A stretch of 64,000 bases of DNA from Algibacter lectus (GCF_900112395.1 NZ_FOLN01000005.1:1-64000), one strand, 5' to 3'. Positions 7,892 to 17,363 are shown, counted from the stretch's first letter. Program-made: numbers and translations. The notes: generated by a model not told the origin, from the sequence alone.

Positions 7892-9430
7892 TTAAAATGG
7901 TACTTCGTTATCGTCATCATTAAATGAACTTCCAAAAGCTTGGTCTGGACTCGCCTTAAAATTATCTGCTTGGAAGGTATCATCATTTGCAGCCGCATTC
8001 ATTTTAGAATGGAATTCAAACGGAGAATCAAAATCATCTAAATTGTCGAACTTACCTAAGTTACCGATAAATTTCAGTCTAATATTTTCTAAACCACCAT
8101 TACGGTGTTTTGCAATAATAAATTCGGCTTGACCTTCTGTTGGAGAGCGTTCATCATCATCCCATTCATCAATTTTATAGTATTCCGGACGATAAATAAA
8201 ACTTACAATATCGGCATCCTGCTCAATCGCACCAGATTCACGTAAATCCGATAGTAGCGGACGCTTACTTCCTCCACGCGTTTCCACCGCACGAGATAAC
8301 TGAGATAGTGCTATTACTGGCACCATTAATTCTTTTGCTAATGCTTTTAAGTTTCGAGAAATCATCGAAATCTCCTGTTCACGGTTTCCTCCATGACTCG
8401 ATCCACCCGTCATTAACTGTAAGTAATCAATCATGATTAATTTTATACCATGCTGAGAAGATAATCGACGGGCTTTTGCACGTAAATCGAAAATAGAAAG
8501 CGACGGCGTATCATCAATAAATAACGGTGCTTTTTCTAAACTCTTTACTTTTACGTTAAGCTGTTCCCATTCGTGTTTTTCAAGTTTCCCTGTTCTTAAT
8601 TTTTCCGAAGATAAGCCCGTTTCACTAGAAATTAAACGCATAATCAACTGTACAGATGCCATCTCCAATGAGAAAAAGGCAACGGGTACATTTTGATCTA
8701 CAGCAATATTTCGTGCCATGGATAAAGTTAATGCCGTTTTACCCATACCAGGACGTGCCGCAACAATAATTAAATCGGAAGGTTGCCACCCTGAGGTTAA
8801 TTTATCTAGTTTGGTAAATCCTGTTGGAATACCACTTAAACCTTCTTTATTAGAAATTTCTTCAATTTTCTTTTTGGCCTGAATTACTAAATCTTGAGCG
8901 GTTTCACTAGATTTTTTAATATTTCCCTGTGTAACTTCATATAATTTAGACTCGGCTGTATCTAATAAGTCGAATACATCTTTAGTTTCATCGTAAGCAT
9001 CTTCAATAATTTCATTTGAAATTTTTATTAAACTACGCTGAATAAACTTTTGCAGAATAATACGAGCGTGAAACTCAATATGCGCAGAAGATGATACTTT
9101 TTGAGTTAAAGAAATAAGATAAAAATCGCCCCCAGATTGCTCTAGTTTTGCATTTTTCTTTAACTGCGTTGAAACGGTTAATAAATCGACTGGTTCACTA
9201 TTTTCAAATAACGTAAAAATAGCTTCAAATATATGTTGATGTGCTTCTTTATAAAATGCATCGGGTGCTAAAATATCGATAACTTCATCGACACCTTTTT
9301 TATCAATCATCATGGCACCTAAAACAACCTCTTCTAAATCAATAGCTTGAGGAGGTATTTTCCCTTTTTCGAGGCTTATTAGTGTGCTTTTATCGACTTT
9401 ATATCCCTGAACGGGGTTTGGTTGTTTCAT
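7892..9430 (-). CDS. dnaB: Replicative DNA helicase
   Basis: Hexameric helicase that unwinds DNA at the replication fork. The 512-residue protein has the N-terminal DnaB domain (about 27-130), linker, and RecA-like core with Walker A ARPGMGKT (225-232), the EMASVQL region, and LIMIDYLQLM as Walker B. The C-terminal 50 residues are acidic and poorly conserved, as is common in Flavobacteriia. There is no intein, although this gene is a frequent intein site. It is transcribed alone or together with the downstream secreted-protein gene. Confidence 0.97.
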   Translation of the reverse strand: MKQPNPVQGYKVDKSTLISLEKGKIPPQAIDLEEVVLGAMMIDKKGVDEVIDILAPDAFYKEAHQHIFEAIFTLFENSEPVDLLTVSTQLKKNAKLEQSGGDFYLISLTQKVSSSAHIEFHARIILQKFIQRSLIKISNEIIEDAYDETKDVFDLLDTAESKLYEVTQGNIKKSSETAQDLVIQAKKKIEEISNKEGLSGIPTGFTKLDKLTSGWQPSDLIIVAARPGMGKTALTLSMARNIAVDQNVPVAFFSLEMASVQLIMRLISSETGLSSEKLRTGKLEKHEWEQLNVKVKSLEKAPLFIDDTPSLSIFDLRAKARRLSSQHGIKLIMIDYLQLMTGGSSHGGNREQEISMISRNLKALAKELMVPVIALSQLSRAVETRGGSKRPLLSDLRESGAIEQDADIVSFIYRPEYYKIDEWDDDERSPTEGQAEFIIAKHRNGGLENIRLKFIGNLGKFDNLDDFDSPFEFHSKMNAAANDDTFQADNFKASPDQAFGSSFNDDDNEVPF

Positions 9431-9543
9431 AACTACGAAAGTAATTAAAATTGAAGTAGGTTTATAGATTTTTACGGCTATGATTGTTAACCATTGGTTA
9501 ACAATTTAACTGTTAATAACTTAAATATATTGTGAATAAGCAT

Positions 9544-9579
9544 AAAAAAAATCTGAAGTGATACCCTTCAGATTTTTTT
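9544..9579. terminator. Terminator after accA
   Basis: AAATCTGAAG (9549-9558) pairs with CTTCAGATTT across a seven-base loop, with A and T runs on the two sides. It lies 20 bases past the accA stop and could work in both directions. Confidence 0.85.
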
Positions 9580-9600
9580 CTTAAGTATGTTTTCTATGGT

Positions 9601-10554
9601 TTAGTCTTTGTAAACCCCCATTTGTAGATATTTATCCATACGTTGGGCAACTAAATCTTTTTCTGATAACTTTTTCAACACCTCATAATGTTTTGTAATG
9701 GCATTACTAACCGATGTAAAAGTTTTTGTTCTATCGCGATGTGCGCCTCCAAGAGGTTCTTTTATAATCTCATCAACAATTTTTAGCTTTTTCATATCAG
9801 GAGCCGTTAACTTTAAAGCTGATGCAGCTAATTCTTTATACTCCCAACTACGCCATAAAATAGACGAACATGACTCTGGAGAAATAACAGAATACCATGT
9901 GTTTTCTAACATCATAACAACATCTCCAACACCTATACCTAATGCTCCACCTGATGCACCTTCACCAACTACTATAGTTATAATTGGCACTTTAAGGCGT
10001 GTCATTTCTAAAATATTTCTAGCAATAGCTTCACCTTGTCCTCGCTCTTCAGCTTCTAAACCAGGATAAGCTCCAGGAGTATCTAAAAGTGTTACCACAG
10101 GAATTCCAAATTTTTCAGCAGATTTCATTAAACGTAACGCTTTTCGGTATCCTTCTGGATTAGCCATACCAAAATTTCTGTATTGCCTTGTTTTGGTATT
10201 GTATCCTTTTTGTTGACCAATGAACATAAAACTTTGATCTCCAATTTTACCTAATCCGCCAATCATTGCTTTATCATCTTTAAAGCTTCTATCACCATGC
10301 AACTCTAAGAAAGAATTACCGCAAATAGCTTTAATATAATCTAAAGTATAAGGACGTTCTGGATGACGAGACATTTGTACACGCTGCCAAGCCGTTAGGT
10401 TTTTGTAAATATCTTTTTGAGCTTCTTTAAGCTTTTTTTCTATCTGCGTACATGTTTCTGTAACATCCACTTCGCTTTCTTCACCAATAATTTTACATTT
10501 CTGTAATTGATCTTCAAGCTCTTTTATTGGGAGTTCAAATTCTAAATATTCCAT
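9601..10554 (-). CDS. accA: Acetyl-CoA carboxylase, carboxyltransferase alpha subunit
   Basis: With AccD it transfers the carboxyl group from biotin to acetyl-CoA, the first step of fatty acid synthesis. The 317-residue protein has the usual length and motifs: [27 protein letters not shown], the [11 protein letters not shown] stretch and the oxyanion-forming [12 protein letters not shown] (about 197-208). Its own -7 box lies upstream. It is near, but not tightly joined to, the EamA-lptG-tgt genes on the same strand. Confidence 0.97.
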   Translation of the reverse strand: MEYLEFELPIKELEDQLQKCKIIGEESEVDVTETCTQIEKKLKEAQKDIYKNLTAWQRVQMSRHPERPYTLDYIKAICGNSFLELHGDRSFKDDKAMIGGLGKIGDQSFMFIGQQKGYNTKTRQYRNFGMANPEGYRKALRLMKSAEKFGIPVVTLLDTPGAYPGLEAEERGQGEAIARNILEMTRLKVPIITIVVGEGASGGALGIGVGDVVMMLENTWYSVISPESCSSILWRSWEYKELAASALKLTAPDMKKLKIVDEIIKEPLGGAHRDRTKTFTSVSNAITKHYEVLKKLSEKDLVAQRMDKYLQMGVYKD

Positions 10555-10591
10555 AGGAAATTTGTTTTGACTAATTATTAGAGTTAGTCTG

Positions 10592-10599
10592 CAAATATA
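10592..10599 (-). promoter_or_regulatory. -7 box of accA
   Basis: TATATTTG on the minus strand, 38 bases before the accA start. There is no clear TTG at 19-20 bases upstream (TTAAC is there), so only half of the promoter is convincing. Confidence 0.5.
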
Positions 10600-10622
10600 A
10601 AAACTTTAATTTTGTTAATACA

Positions 10623-11519
10623 TTATGAGCGACTTCTTTTTATCTTTCTACAGTTTTTAACTAGCACATTTAACATAACAACAGTAATAATAACAAGGGC
10701 TCCGTAATAAAATGATGGGCTCATTTTTTCTTTCTCCGGAAATAAAATTAAGGCTAAAATAATGCCATAAACAGGTTCTAAATTGTAAGTAAGTACAACG
10801 GTGTAAGGACTTATGGTTTTCATTATATAAACTGATGCTATAAAAGCATATGTTGTACAAATGGATGCTAAAATGAAAAGATACCAAAAATCGGAAGTGC
10901 TTAAACTGAAAAACTCTGCAGAAAACCCTTCTCCAAAGCATAAAATGTAAATAGTAATGAATAATACACCACTTATAAACTCGTAAAACGAGATAACAGT
11001 TGCCGAATGCTTTTTAAGAAAGCTTCCGTTAAGTACAGCAAATAATGACGAAAAAAAAGCAGATAAAATACCTAGAATAATTCCTGTGAGATACTCTACT
11101 TCACTTTGTGTAATAATGCAAACGCCTACAATAGCAAGTATACCGAATAGAATTTCGTAGCCTAAAACTTTACGTTTATAAACAATAGGTTCTATTATAG
11201 ATGCAAAAAATGTACCTGTTGAAAATACCGCTAAAGTTGTAGAAACATTTGAGGCATCGATAGCTCCAAAAAAAGTAATCCAATGTAAGGCAATAATAAC
11301 TCCTGCTAACGAAAGCCGTAATAAAGCCCTCGGATTTACTTTTAAATTTACCTTAGAAAATAACACATAAACCACAAGTAAAACCGATGCCATTAACATA
11401 CGAAACCAAACCAAAGAAATTGCTTCAATAGTGATTAACTCGCCTAAAATTGCCGTAAATCCAGCAATAAAAACAAGAATATGTAAATGAAAATAATCTT
11501 TAAAATTAGCGCTTTGCAT
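10623..11519 (-). CDS. EamA/DMT-type membrane transporter
   Basis: 298-residue protein with about ten hydrophobic helices arranged as two EamA repeats (about 8-140 and 150-290), the drug/metabolite transporter layout. The substrate cannot be told. The start overlaps the end of the preceding permease gene by 14 bases, so it is translated from the same message. The basic tail (KNCRKIKRSRS) is likely cytoplasmic. Confidence 0.85.
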   Translation of the reverse strand: MQSANFKDYFHLHILVFIAGFTAILGELITIEAISLVWFRMLMASVLLVVYVLFSKVNLKVNPRALLRLSLAGVIIALHWITFFGAIDASNVSTTLAVFSTGTFFASIIEPIVYKRKVLGYEILFGILAIVGVCIITQSEVEYLTGIILGILSAFFSSLFAVLNGSFLKKHSATVISFYEFISGVLFITIYILCFGEGFSAEFFSLSTSDFWYLFILASICTTYAFIASVYIMKTISPYTVVLTYNLEPVYGIILALILFPEKEKMSPSFYYGALVIITVVMLNVLVKNCRKIKRSRS

Positions 11520-12588
11520 GGTACAACAGGTAAGCTGCTAAAACTCCAAAAATTATATTTGGAAACCATACAGCTATAAGTGGATTAAAATCTGACTGCT
11601 CGGCCATTACTCCAAATATTTTATCAAAAAACACAAATATCATGGCTATACAAATACCTACAGCAAGATTAACTCCCATACCACCACGACGTTTTTTAGA
11701 AGAAACGGCCACAGCAATGATAGTTAATATAAACACTGAAACAGGTAAACTCCATTTTCTATATAGCACCAATTTAAAACGCCCCACATTAGAAGACCCT
11801 CTCGATTCTTCTTTTGCTATAAATTGCTTTAAATCACCATACATTTTAGTTTCTGCCGCGTAGATTTCTGGAATTAAATCACCTACGTCAAAGGCGAAAA
11901 GCGTGTCTTTTTTCTTTAAGACTCCTAATTCGTCTTCATTTTGACCAATAATACGCTTGGTATAGTTGGTTAATTCGTAAGTTGAAGACGAATCTTTTTC
12001 AACATATTTAATTTTATCGGCGGTAATTTTATAAACAAGTTCATTCTCTTCAAAATGTTCTAAAGTAAAATTTCGTCCTATACTGTTTTTAACATCAAAA
12101 CTACTAACGTATATAATATCGTTATCATTAATTTGCCTAAAAACATTAGTATTTTCTACAGCACTACGTCCCTTTTTTAAATATTTATAACTGAAATCGT
12201 TAAACCCTTTACTAGCATTTGGAGCTAAGTACAAGCCTAAAAGAATAGACAAAACACCAACAATTGTAGCACCTATCATATAAGGACGTAAAAACCTTGT
12301 AAACGATACTCCCGAACTTAAAAAAGCAATAACTTCTGTATTATTTGCTAGCTTTGAAGTAAACCAAATTACAGATAGGAATAAAAATAGAGGAAAAAGT
12401 AGATGTGCAAAATAGATAGTAAAATCTAAAAAATAAATAAGCACTTCTCCAAAAGGCACTTCGTTTTCTAAAATTTTACCAATTTTCTCAGCTAAATGCA
12501 CCGTTATACCAATGGGTATAAACAGAAGTAACATCATTAAAAATGTAAACAAATAGCGTTTTAATATGTACCAATCTAATATTTTCAT
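11506..12588 (-). CDS. LptF/LptG-family lipopolysaccharide export permease
   Basis: Membrane part of the LptB2FG machine that extracts lipopolysaccharide from the inner membrane. The 360-residue protein starts MKILDWYILKRYLFTF, typical of the family, has three N-terminal membrane helices, a large periplasmic beta-jellyroll region (about 130-265), and three C-terminal helices. Whether it is the LptF or LptG member is not certain. It follows tgt on the same strand (48 bases) and overlaps the EamA gene; this order is common in Flavobacteriia. Confidence 0.9.
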   Translation of the reverse strand: MKILDWYILKRYLFTFLMMLLLFIPIGITVHLAEKIGKILENEVPFGEVLIYFLDFTIYFAHLLFPLFLFLSVIWFTSKLANNTEVIAFLSSGVSFTRFLRPYMIGATIVGVLSILLGLYLAPNASKGFNDFSYKYLKKGRSAVENTNVFRQINDNDIIYVSSFDVKNSIGRNFTLEHFEENELVYKITADKIKYVEKDSSSTYELTNYTKRIIGQNEDELGVLKKKDTLFAFDVGDLIPEIYAAETKMYGDLKQFIAKEESRGSSNVGRFKLVLYRKWSLPVSVFILTIIAVAVSSKKRRGGMGVNLAVGICIAMIFVFFDKIFGVMAEQSDFNPLIAVWFPNIIFGVLAAYLLYHAKR

Positions 12589-12636
12589 ACTTATACAGCT
12601 TCAATAAACAAGCAGTGTTTCAATATTTTATTTCTT

Positions 12637-13767
12637 CTAAAGTCTATTAGCCATTTGTTTTACCATTTGGTTTTTCCAGTCATTGAAATCTCCTGCTAAT
12701 ATATGTTTTCTTGCTTCGCGAACCAACCACATATAAAAACCCAAATTATGTATAGTTGCTATTTGCTTACCTAACAACTCGTTAACCGTAAATAAATGAC
12801 GTAAATATGCTTTACTATATTCTGTATCAACAAAGGTAATTCCCATCTCGTCGATTGGAGAAAAATCTTCTGCCCATTTTAAATTTTTAATATTGATAGA
12901 GCCATGCGCTGTAAATAACATCCCATTTCTAGCATTTCTAGTTGGCATAACACAATCGAACATATCTACACCTAACGCAATATTTTCTAAAATATTGATT
13001 GGTGTACCTACTCCCATTAAATATCTTGGTTTTTCTTCTGGTAAAATAGAACAAACCACATCTGTCATGGCATACATTTCTTCAGCAGGTTCCCCTACAG
13101 ATAAACCTCCAATAGCATTTCCTACAGCACCAGAGTTCGCTATATACTCCGCCGATTGTTTTCTAAGGTCTTTATAAGTACTTCCTTGTACAATAGGAAA
13201 AAATGCCTGATTGTAATCGTACTTTAAAGGTGTTTTTTCAAGATGATTAATACAACGATCTAACCAACGATGCGTCATGTGCATAGATCGTTTCGCGTAA
13301 TTATAATCGCAAGGATATGGTGTACACTCATCAAAAGCCATAATAATATCAGCTCCAATAGTACGTTGAATTTCCATAACATTCTCTGGCGTAAATGTGT
13401 GATAACTACCATCGATATGCGATTTAAACTTCACACCTTCCTCTTTTATCTTTCTATTTGCAGAAAGCGAGTACACTTGGTATCCACCAGAATCGGTTAA
13501 AATATTTCTATCCCAATTCATAAATTTATGAAGTCCACCTGCTTTTTCTAACACATGTGTTTGGGGTCTTAGGTATAAATGGTAGGTGTTTCCTAAAATA
13601 ATATCGGGGTTAATATCATTCTTTAACTCCCTTTGATGCACTCCCTTAACCGTTCCAACAGTTCCCACAGGCATAAAAATTGGTGTTTCTATTACACCAT
13701 GATCTGTAGTTAATTTCCCTGCTCTCGCTTTGCTTTGTGGGTCTTTTGCGTTTAATTCGAATTTCAT
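12637..13767 (-). CDS. tgt: tRNA-guanine transglycosylase
   Basis: Exchanges guanine 34 of tRNAs with GUN anticodons for the queuosine precursor preQ1. The 376-residue protein has the active-site DSGGYQ (92-97), the substrate pocket GGLSVGEP (220-227) and the nucleophile region FDCVMPTRNARNG (270-282). Unusually, the zinc site is lost: where E. coli has three cysteines (CDCYTC) this protein reads GITFVD (309-314), although the histidine (340) and the flanking YSKAYLRHL are kept. The ATG at 13767 is chosen because the in-frame codon at 13791 lies in the promoter. Confidence 0.95.
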   Translation of the reverse strand: MKFELNAKDPQSKARAGKLTTDHGVIETPIFMPVGTVGTVKGVHQRELKNDINPDIILGNTYHLYLRPQTHVLEKAGGLHKFMNWDRNILTDSGGYQVYSLSANRKIKEEGVKFKSHIDGSYHTFTPENVMEIQRTIGADIIMAFDECTPYPCDYNYAKRSMHMTHRWLDRCINHLEKTPLKYDYNQAFFPIVQGSTYKDLRKQSAEYIANSGAVGNAIGGLSVGEPAEEMYAMTDVVCSILPEEKPRYLMGVGTPINILENIALGVDMFDCVMPTRNARNGMLFTAHGSINIKNLKWAEDFSPIDEMGITFVDTEYSKAYLRHLFTVNELLGKQIATIHNLGFYMWLVREARKHILAGDFNDWKNQMVKQMANRL

Positions 13768-13788
13768 CTCTATATTTGTATCAGTTGG

Positions 13789-13818
13789 CAAAGATAATTA
13801 ACTAAAATCCGAAAGCAA
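13789..13818 (-). promoter_or_regulatory. Promoter of tgt
   Basis: On the minus strand TTG (13816-13818), 19 bases, TATCTTTG (13789-13796). Transcription would begin near 13782, about 15 bases before the ATG at 13767. Confidence 0.75.
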
Positions 13819-13840
13819 TATTTAAAAAAAGGAAATAATT

Positions 13841-13848
13841 TAACTTTG
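13841..13848 (+). promoter_or_regulatory. -7 box of the outer-membrane barrel gene
   Basis: TAACTTTG matches TAnnTTTG and lies about 44 bases before the ATG at 13892. No good TTG is seen at the expected distance. It is back-to-back with the tgt promoter. Confidence 0.4.
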
Positions 13849-13891
13849 GCAACGTTTTTGTAATAATAAACGAAATCTTAAAACGAACATT

Positions 13892-14476
13892 ATGAAAAAT
13901 TTATTTTTAATTTTAGTAGTCGCCATTGTTGTCCCATCAGCAGCTTTCGCGCAAACAGCTAGTGGTATTGGTATTAAAGGAGGTTTAAATTACAATGCTA
14001 ATGGTAAATATGTTGAGTCTGCAACACAAGCTTCTAAAAATCCAGATAGAAATGTTGGATACCACATTGGTCTATTTGGGAAAATTGGTGACAAATTATA
14101 TTTGAGACCAGAGATTGTTTACACAAAAACAAAAAGTGATTACGATAATGATAGCTTTGAAATGCAAAAACTTGATGCTCCAATTTTGGTTGGATTGAAT
14201 ATTCTAGGCCCGGTTAGTGTTTTCGCTGGTCCATCATTTCAATATATTTTAGACACCGAATATGAAGATATTACAATTGGTGATATTAAAGAAGATTTTT
14301 CAGTAGGCCTTAATTTTGGTGTTGGATTAAACTTCAAAAAAGTTGGTATTGATTTAAGATACGAACGTGGATTTAGTAAAAATGAAGGCACCTTAATTGG
14401 TAATGATGTAATAAATAGTGGCCGTTTAGATACGCGACCGGATCAACTAATTTTGAGTTTAGCTATTATTTTATAG
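13892..14476 (+). CDS. Outer-membrane beta-barrel protein (porin-family/PorT-like)
   Basis: 194 residues with a clear signal peptide (MKNLFLILVV to AFAQ, about 1-21). The mature part alternates polar and hydrophobic residues in eight or so strands (GIGIKGGLNYN, YLRPEIVYTK, VFAGPSFQYIL, VGLNFGVGLNF, IDLRYERGF) and ends in LILSLAIIL, as in small eight-stranded barrels of Bacteroidota. Specific cargo or function unknown. It is a single-gene unit with its own -7 box and a terminator. Confidence 0.8.
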   Translation: MKNLFLILVVAIVVPSAAFAQTASGIGIKGGLNYNANGKYVESATQASKNPDRNVGYHIGLFGKIGDKLYLRPEIVYTKTKSDYDNDSFEMQKLDAPILVGLNILGPVSVFAGPSFQYILDTEYEDITIGDIKEDFSVGLNFGVGLNFKKVGIDLRYERGFSKNEGTLIGNDVINSGRLDTRPDQLILSLAIIL

Positions 14477-14495
14477 TCCAAACTTTATAAAAACC

Positions 14496-14530
14496 AAAAG
14501 CCCTAGTAAAAATTACTAGGGCTTTTTTTA
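14496..14530. terminator. Bidirectional terminator
   Basis: A 14-bp perfect stem (AAAAGCCCTAGTAA, 14496-14509, with 14513-14526) and a three-base loop, ending in a T-run. It separates two convergent genes and can serve both. Confidence 0.9.
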
Positions 14531-14545
14531 TGCTTATTTTTAATA

Positions 14546-15418
14546 TTATCTTGTTACTGTACCAGACAAACTTACTACTGGGCCAGCTCCCATATCTATT
14601 ACGGTGTGGTTCATAGCATCTGCAGGAACTACATGTGCTAAAGGTTTTAGTGTGAAAGGTGCTGCACTATTATCAGGACTTGGTTCTACAGAAATAACAA
14701 TTGTTCTTTCTTTTAAATCTGTTGGAAAAGTTAATCCTGATGGTGCATTTTGAAGAAAATCTTCTCCTGGATAACCAGGTCCATTACCTGCATCGCCTTT
14801 AAAAACTGAAGTTGCAGCATTATTATCTGCAGCATTTGGATCTGTAAACGTACCTGTACTTACTGGAGTACCATCGAATACAACCCAACCTTCATATACC
14901 CATCCATCAGATAGTGTTGGTAAATCTAAACCTTGAACAGCTGCTTCGCCAGAGTTATCTAAAAACCAAACTCCACTTTCTTCGTTAGTTTCATCTTCAT
15001 CTGTAGGTGTTGCAAGAATATATTTCCCTTTAGAAGATGATAAATCTGCAACTATATTATTTGAATTTACACTTGCTGAACTACCAGAAAAATCTCCTGC
15101 TAAAATTTTTGTTGCAGCTGGAGCTGGGTCAGAATCTACTGCCGGTTCAATAGAAAGTACAAATGTTGATGCACTTGCTAATTGATCTGCATCGACAGAA
15201 AAAGATTGAGGAAAATCTACTGAGGAAAATGTTCCGGTTGAAACTGGTGCTCCATCAACAATTATCCATCCTTCGTAAACAAAATCGCTACCAAGTTCTT
15301 CCAAACCTGTAAGGTTGATTGTTAAATTTGCTGTTGTTGGTGCGTTATCGTCATCGCTATCGCATGATGTTGTTAAAACCCCTAGGGCTAACATTGCTAA
15401 AATTGTGTTCTTAATCAT
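14546..15418 (-). CDS. Lipoprotein with two RskA-like modules
   Basis: 290 residues from the ATG at 15418. The signal peptide ends at the lipidation cysteine C19, followed by DSDDD, a pattern that in Flavobacteriia directs lipoproteins to the cell surface. Two related modules follow: YEGWIIVDGAPVSTGTF (about 48) and YEGWVVFDGTPVSTGTF (about 175), each leading into an S(I/V)EP segment. The YxxWxxVDGxPV pattern resembles the extracytoplasmic domain of anti-sigma-K factors (RskA), but there is no membrane helix or sigma-binding part, so it is unlikely to be an anti-sigma factor. It follows a Crp/Fnr gene by 76 bases. Function unknown. Confidence 0.7.
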   Translation of the reverse strand: MIKNTILAMLALGVLTTSCDSDDDNAPTTANLTINLTGLEELGSDFVYEGWIIVDGAPVSTGTFSSVDFPQSFSVDADQLASASTFVLSIEPAVDSDPAPAATKILAGDFSGSSASVNSNNIVADLSSSKGKYILATPTDEDETNEESGVWFLDNSGEAAVQGLDLPTLSDGWVYEGWVVFDGTPVSTGTFTDPNAADNNAATSVFKGDAGNGPGYPGEDFLQNAPSGLTFPTDLKERTIVISVEPSPDNSAAPFTLKPLAHVVPADAMNHTVIDMGAGPVVSLSGTVTR

Positions 15419-15494
15419 TTTATCTTTTTTTAGTGATTGTTTTATACTCCAAAGGTATTTCACTAAAACATTATAAAATGTTAGCCAACTAACA

Positions 15495-16166
15495 TTAAGC
15501 ACTTTTTTTATAAATTCTTATCTCTTTTCTTTTAAATTCAAGTACGTTTTCATCTCTTAATTCATTTAAAAGCACATTTAAAGTTGGTCTAGAGGTACCA
15601 ATTAACGAGGCGATATCTTTTTGTGTGTATGGATGGTTTACTACCCGATCTCCTGTTTGGTCACAATCGTAACCATAATCGGTGCATAATTCATGTAGAA
15701 ATTCTAGAAGACGGGTTTTGGCATCTTTAAAAAGTAATAATTGCAAGCGACGTTCCAATTTTTTCAATTTAAAACCTATTACTTTATAGACTTTAAAACT
15801 AAAAGTTTGATTGTCTCGCATTAAATTGTGCATAGTATCTACCCCAACAGGGCAAATGCTTGTTGCGTTATCTACAGATTGAGCAAACTCTTCTCGGGTA
15901 TCATCGCCTAATATGGCCGTTTCTCCAAACAGTTCTCCTTTGGTTAAAATAGCTTTTACAACTTCTACTCCATCTTCATTATAGTATCCTATTTTAACTT
16001 TGCCTTTTTCTATTAAATAGACTTTATTGGCAAAATCTTGCTCGAAATAAATATAATCCTGCTTTTTATAAGCATCGAAAGTATGATCTTTTTTATAATT
16101 TTTAAACTTATGCGGACAAAGGACTTTAAAAAGATTTACGTCGTCGAAAAACCAAAGTGAGTTCAT
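15495..16166 (-). CDS. Crp/Fnr-family transcription regulator
   Basis: 223 residues. The N-terminal cyclic-nucleotide-binding-like beta-roll (about 25-115, with KGKVKIGYYNEDGVEVVK and KGELFGETAILG), a long dimer helix, and a C-terminal winged helix with the HTH YTQKDIASLIGTSRPTLNVLL (about 178-198). No cysteine cluster for an Fnr-type iron-sulfur centre is visible. It lies just upstream of the RskA-like lipoprotein gene, which could be a target. The ligand is unknown. Confidence 0.9.
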   Translation of the reverse strand: MNSLWFFDDVNLFKVLCPHKFKNYKKDHTFDAYKKQDYIYFEQDFANKVYLIEKGKVKIGYYNEDGVEVVKAILTKGELFGETAILGDDTREEFAQSVDNATSICPVGVDTMHNLMRDNQTFSFKVYKVIGFKLKKLERRLQLLLFKDAKTRLLEFLHELCTDYGYDCDQTGDRVVNHPYTQKDIASLIGTSRPTLNVLLNELRDENVLEFKRKEIRIYKKSA

Positions 16167-16230
16167 ATTTAAAAGAAATTAATTTACTCATTAATAGACG
16201 CAAAAAGGCTGTAATACTTACATAACTGCA

Positions 16231-16260
16231 AAAAAAAAGCTCCCATAATATGGAAGCTTT
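16231..16260 (-). terminator. Terminator after the DUF5606 gene
   Basis: AAAGCT and AGCTTT with inner CCAT/ATGG pair around a three-base loop; on the minus strand the stem runs into a T-run (16231-16238). Confidence 0.75.
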
Positions 16261-16286
16261 CATGTATATTTTAAATAAACTAGTAT

Positions 16287-16718
16287 TTATTCTTCTTCGT
16301 CTGCAGCTTTACTTTCTGCAATTTCAGCTTCTAAATTATCTAGTAAATTATTTTTTACTAATAAATTATACCATTGTAACACCTTTTTAATATCACTAGC
16401 GTAAACACGATCTTCATCGTAATCTGGTAAAATTTCAAAAAAGTACTCTTCTAATTTATCTTTACCATCTTTAGGCTTAACCGAACTTTCTTGACCGTTT
16501 TCTTTGTTTTTAATATTTAAAAACACTTGTTTCAACGGTACTTCTTCTGTTAAAGTATAAATAGCAATTTCGCTTAAAACGCTAACATTTTGACGCACAT
16601 TTACAGTAATACGTTTTTTATCGATTAACGATTCTGCTATAAAACCACCTCTGGTTTGCGTTACTAAATTATACAAACCTGGTTTTCCAGATATTGATAG
16701 AACTTTATCTAAACTCAT
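16287..16718 (-). CDS. DUF5606 protein
   Basis: 143-residue cytoplasmic protein conserved in Bacteroidota. The N-terminal half (MSLDKVLSISGKPGLYNLV, then GGFIAESL) is the characteristic DUF5606 start and looks like a small beta-barrel; a second conserved part (about 85-125, DYDEDRVYASDIKKVLQWYN) follows. The ends are acidic. Role unknown. It sits 54 bases downstream of def on the same strand and is probably co-expressed with ruvX-def. Confidence 0.85.
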   Translation of the reverse strand: MSLDKVLSISGKPGLYNLVTQTRGGFIAESLIDKKRITVNVRQNVSVLSEIAIYTLTEEVPLKQVFLNIKNKENGQESSVKPKDGKDKLEEYFFEILPDYDEDRVYASDIKKVLQWYNLLVKNNLLDNLEAEIAESKAADEEE

Positions 16719-16772
16719 AAATTATTTTTTGAAAGTCGCAAATATCAAATGTTTATTGATGTCTTGCAAATA

Positions 16773-17363
16773 TTATCGTTTCTTTTTTTGATCAGGAAAG
16801 CGCATTCTGTAATCTACTTTTATCTTGCCTTTAGAAATGTTTGAAAGACGTCCTTTTATTAAACGCTTTTTTAGGCTAGATAGTTTATCTGTAAATAAAA
16901 CACCTTCGATATGGTCGTATTCATGCTGAATTACTCTTGCCACTAAACCATCGAATGTTTCGGTGTGTGCTTTAAAATTTTCATCTAGATACTCAATAGT
17001 AATAACAGGTTTTCTAAATACATCTTCACGAACGTCCGGAATACTTAAGCAACCTTCGTTAAAAGCCCACTCTTCTCCTTCTTCTTTACTGATTTTTGGA
17101 TTTATAAAAACACGTTTAAAACCTTCTAAACTTTTTTGTTCCTCTTCTGTTAATTCTTCATCATCAGCAAAAGGTGTCGTATCTACTAAAAACATACGAA
17201 TTGGTAAACCTATTTGAGGCGCAGCAAGACCAACACCATAGGCGTTGTACATGGTTTCGAACATGTTATCCACCAAGGCATCTAGTTTTGGATAATCTTC
17301 AGTAATATCGGTCGCTTTTCTTTTTAAAACGGGATCGCCGTATGCTACAATAGGTAAAATCAT
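16773..17363 (-). CDS. def: Peptide deformylase
   Basis: Metal-dependent enzyme that removes the formyl group from the N-terminal methionine of new proteins. All three motifs are intact in the 196-residue protein: GVGLAAPQ (43-50), EGCLS (103-107) with the metal cysteine 105, and HEYDH (147-151) with the metal histidines. Length is normal, with a basic tail (KKKR). It is downstream of ruvX by 119 bases and upstream of the DUF5606 gene. Confidence 0.96.
   Translation of the reverse strand: MILPIVAYGDPVLKRKATDITEDYPKLDALVDNMFETMYNAYGVGLAAPQIGLPIRMFLVDTTPFADDEELTEEEQKSLEGFKRVFINPKISKEEGEEWAFNEGCLSIPDVREDVFRKPVITIEYLDENFKAHTETFDGLVARVIQHEYDHIEGVLFTDKLSSLKKRLIKGRLSNISKGKIKVDYRMRFPDQKKKR

Noticed and set aside
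9698-10069. Long open frame antisense to accA (and similar frames opposite other genes, e.g. 22465-22896, 37337-37705)
   Set aside because: They mirror the codon pattern of well-identified genes and have no recognisable product.
14546-15418. Real anti-sigma factor partnered with an ECF sigma gene
   Set aside because: No sigma gene is near, no membrane helix is present and the protein is lipidated.
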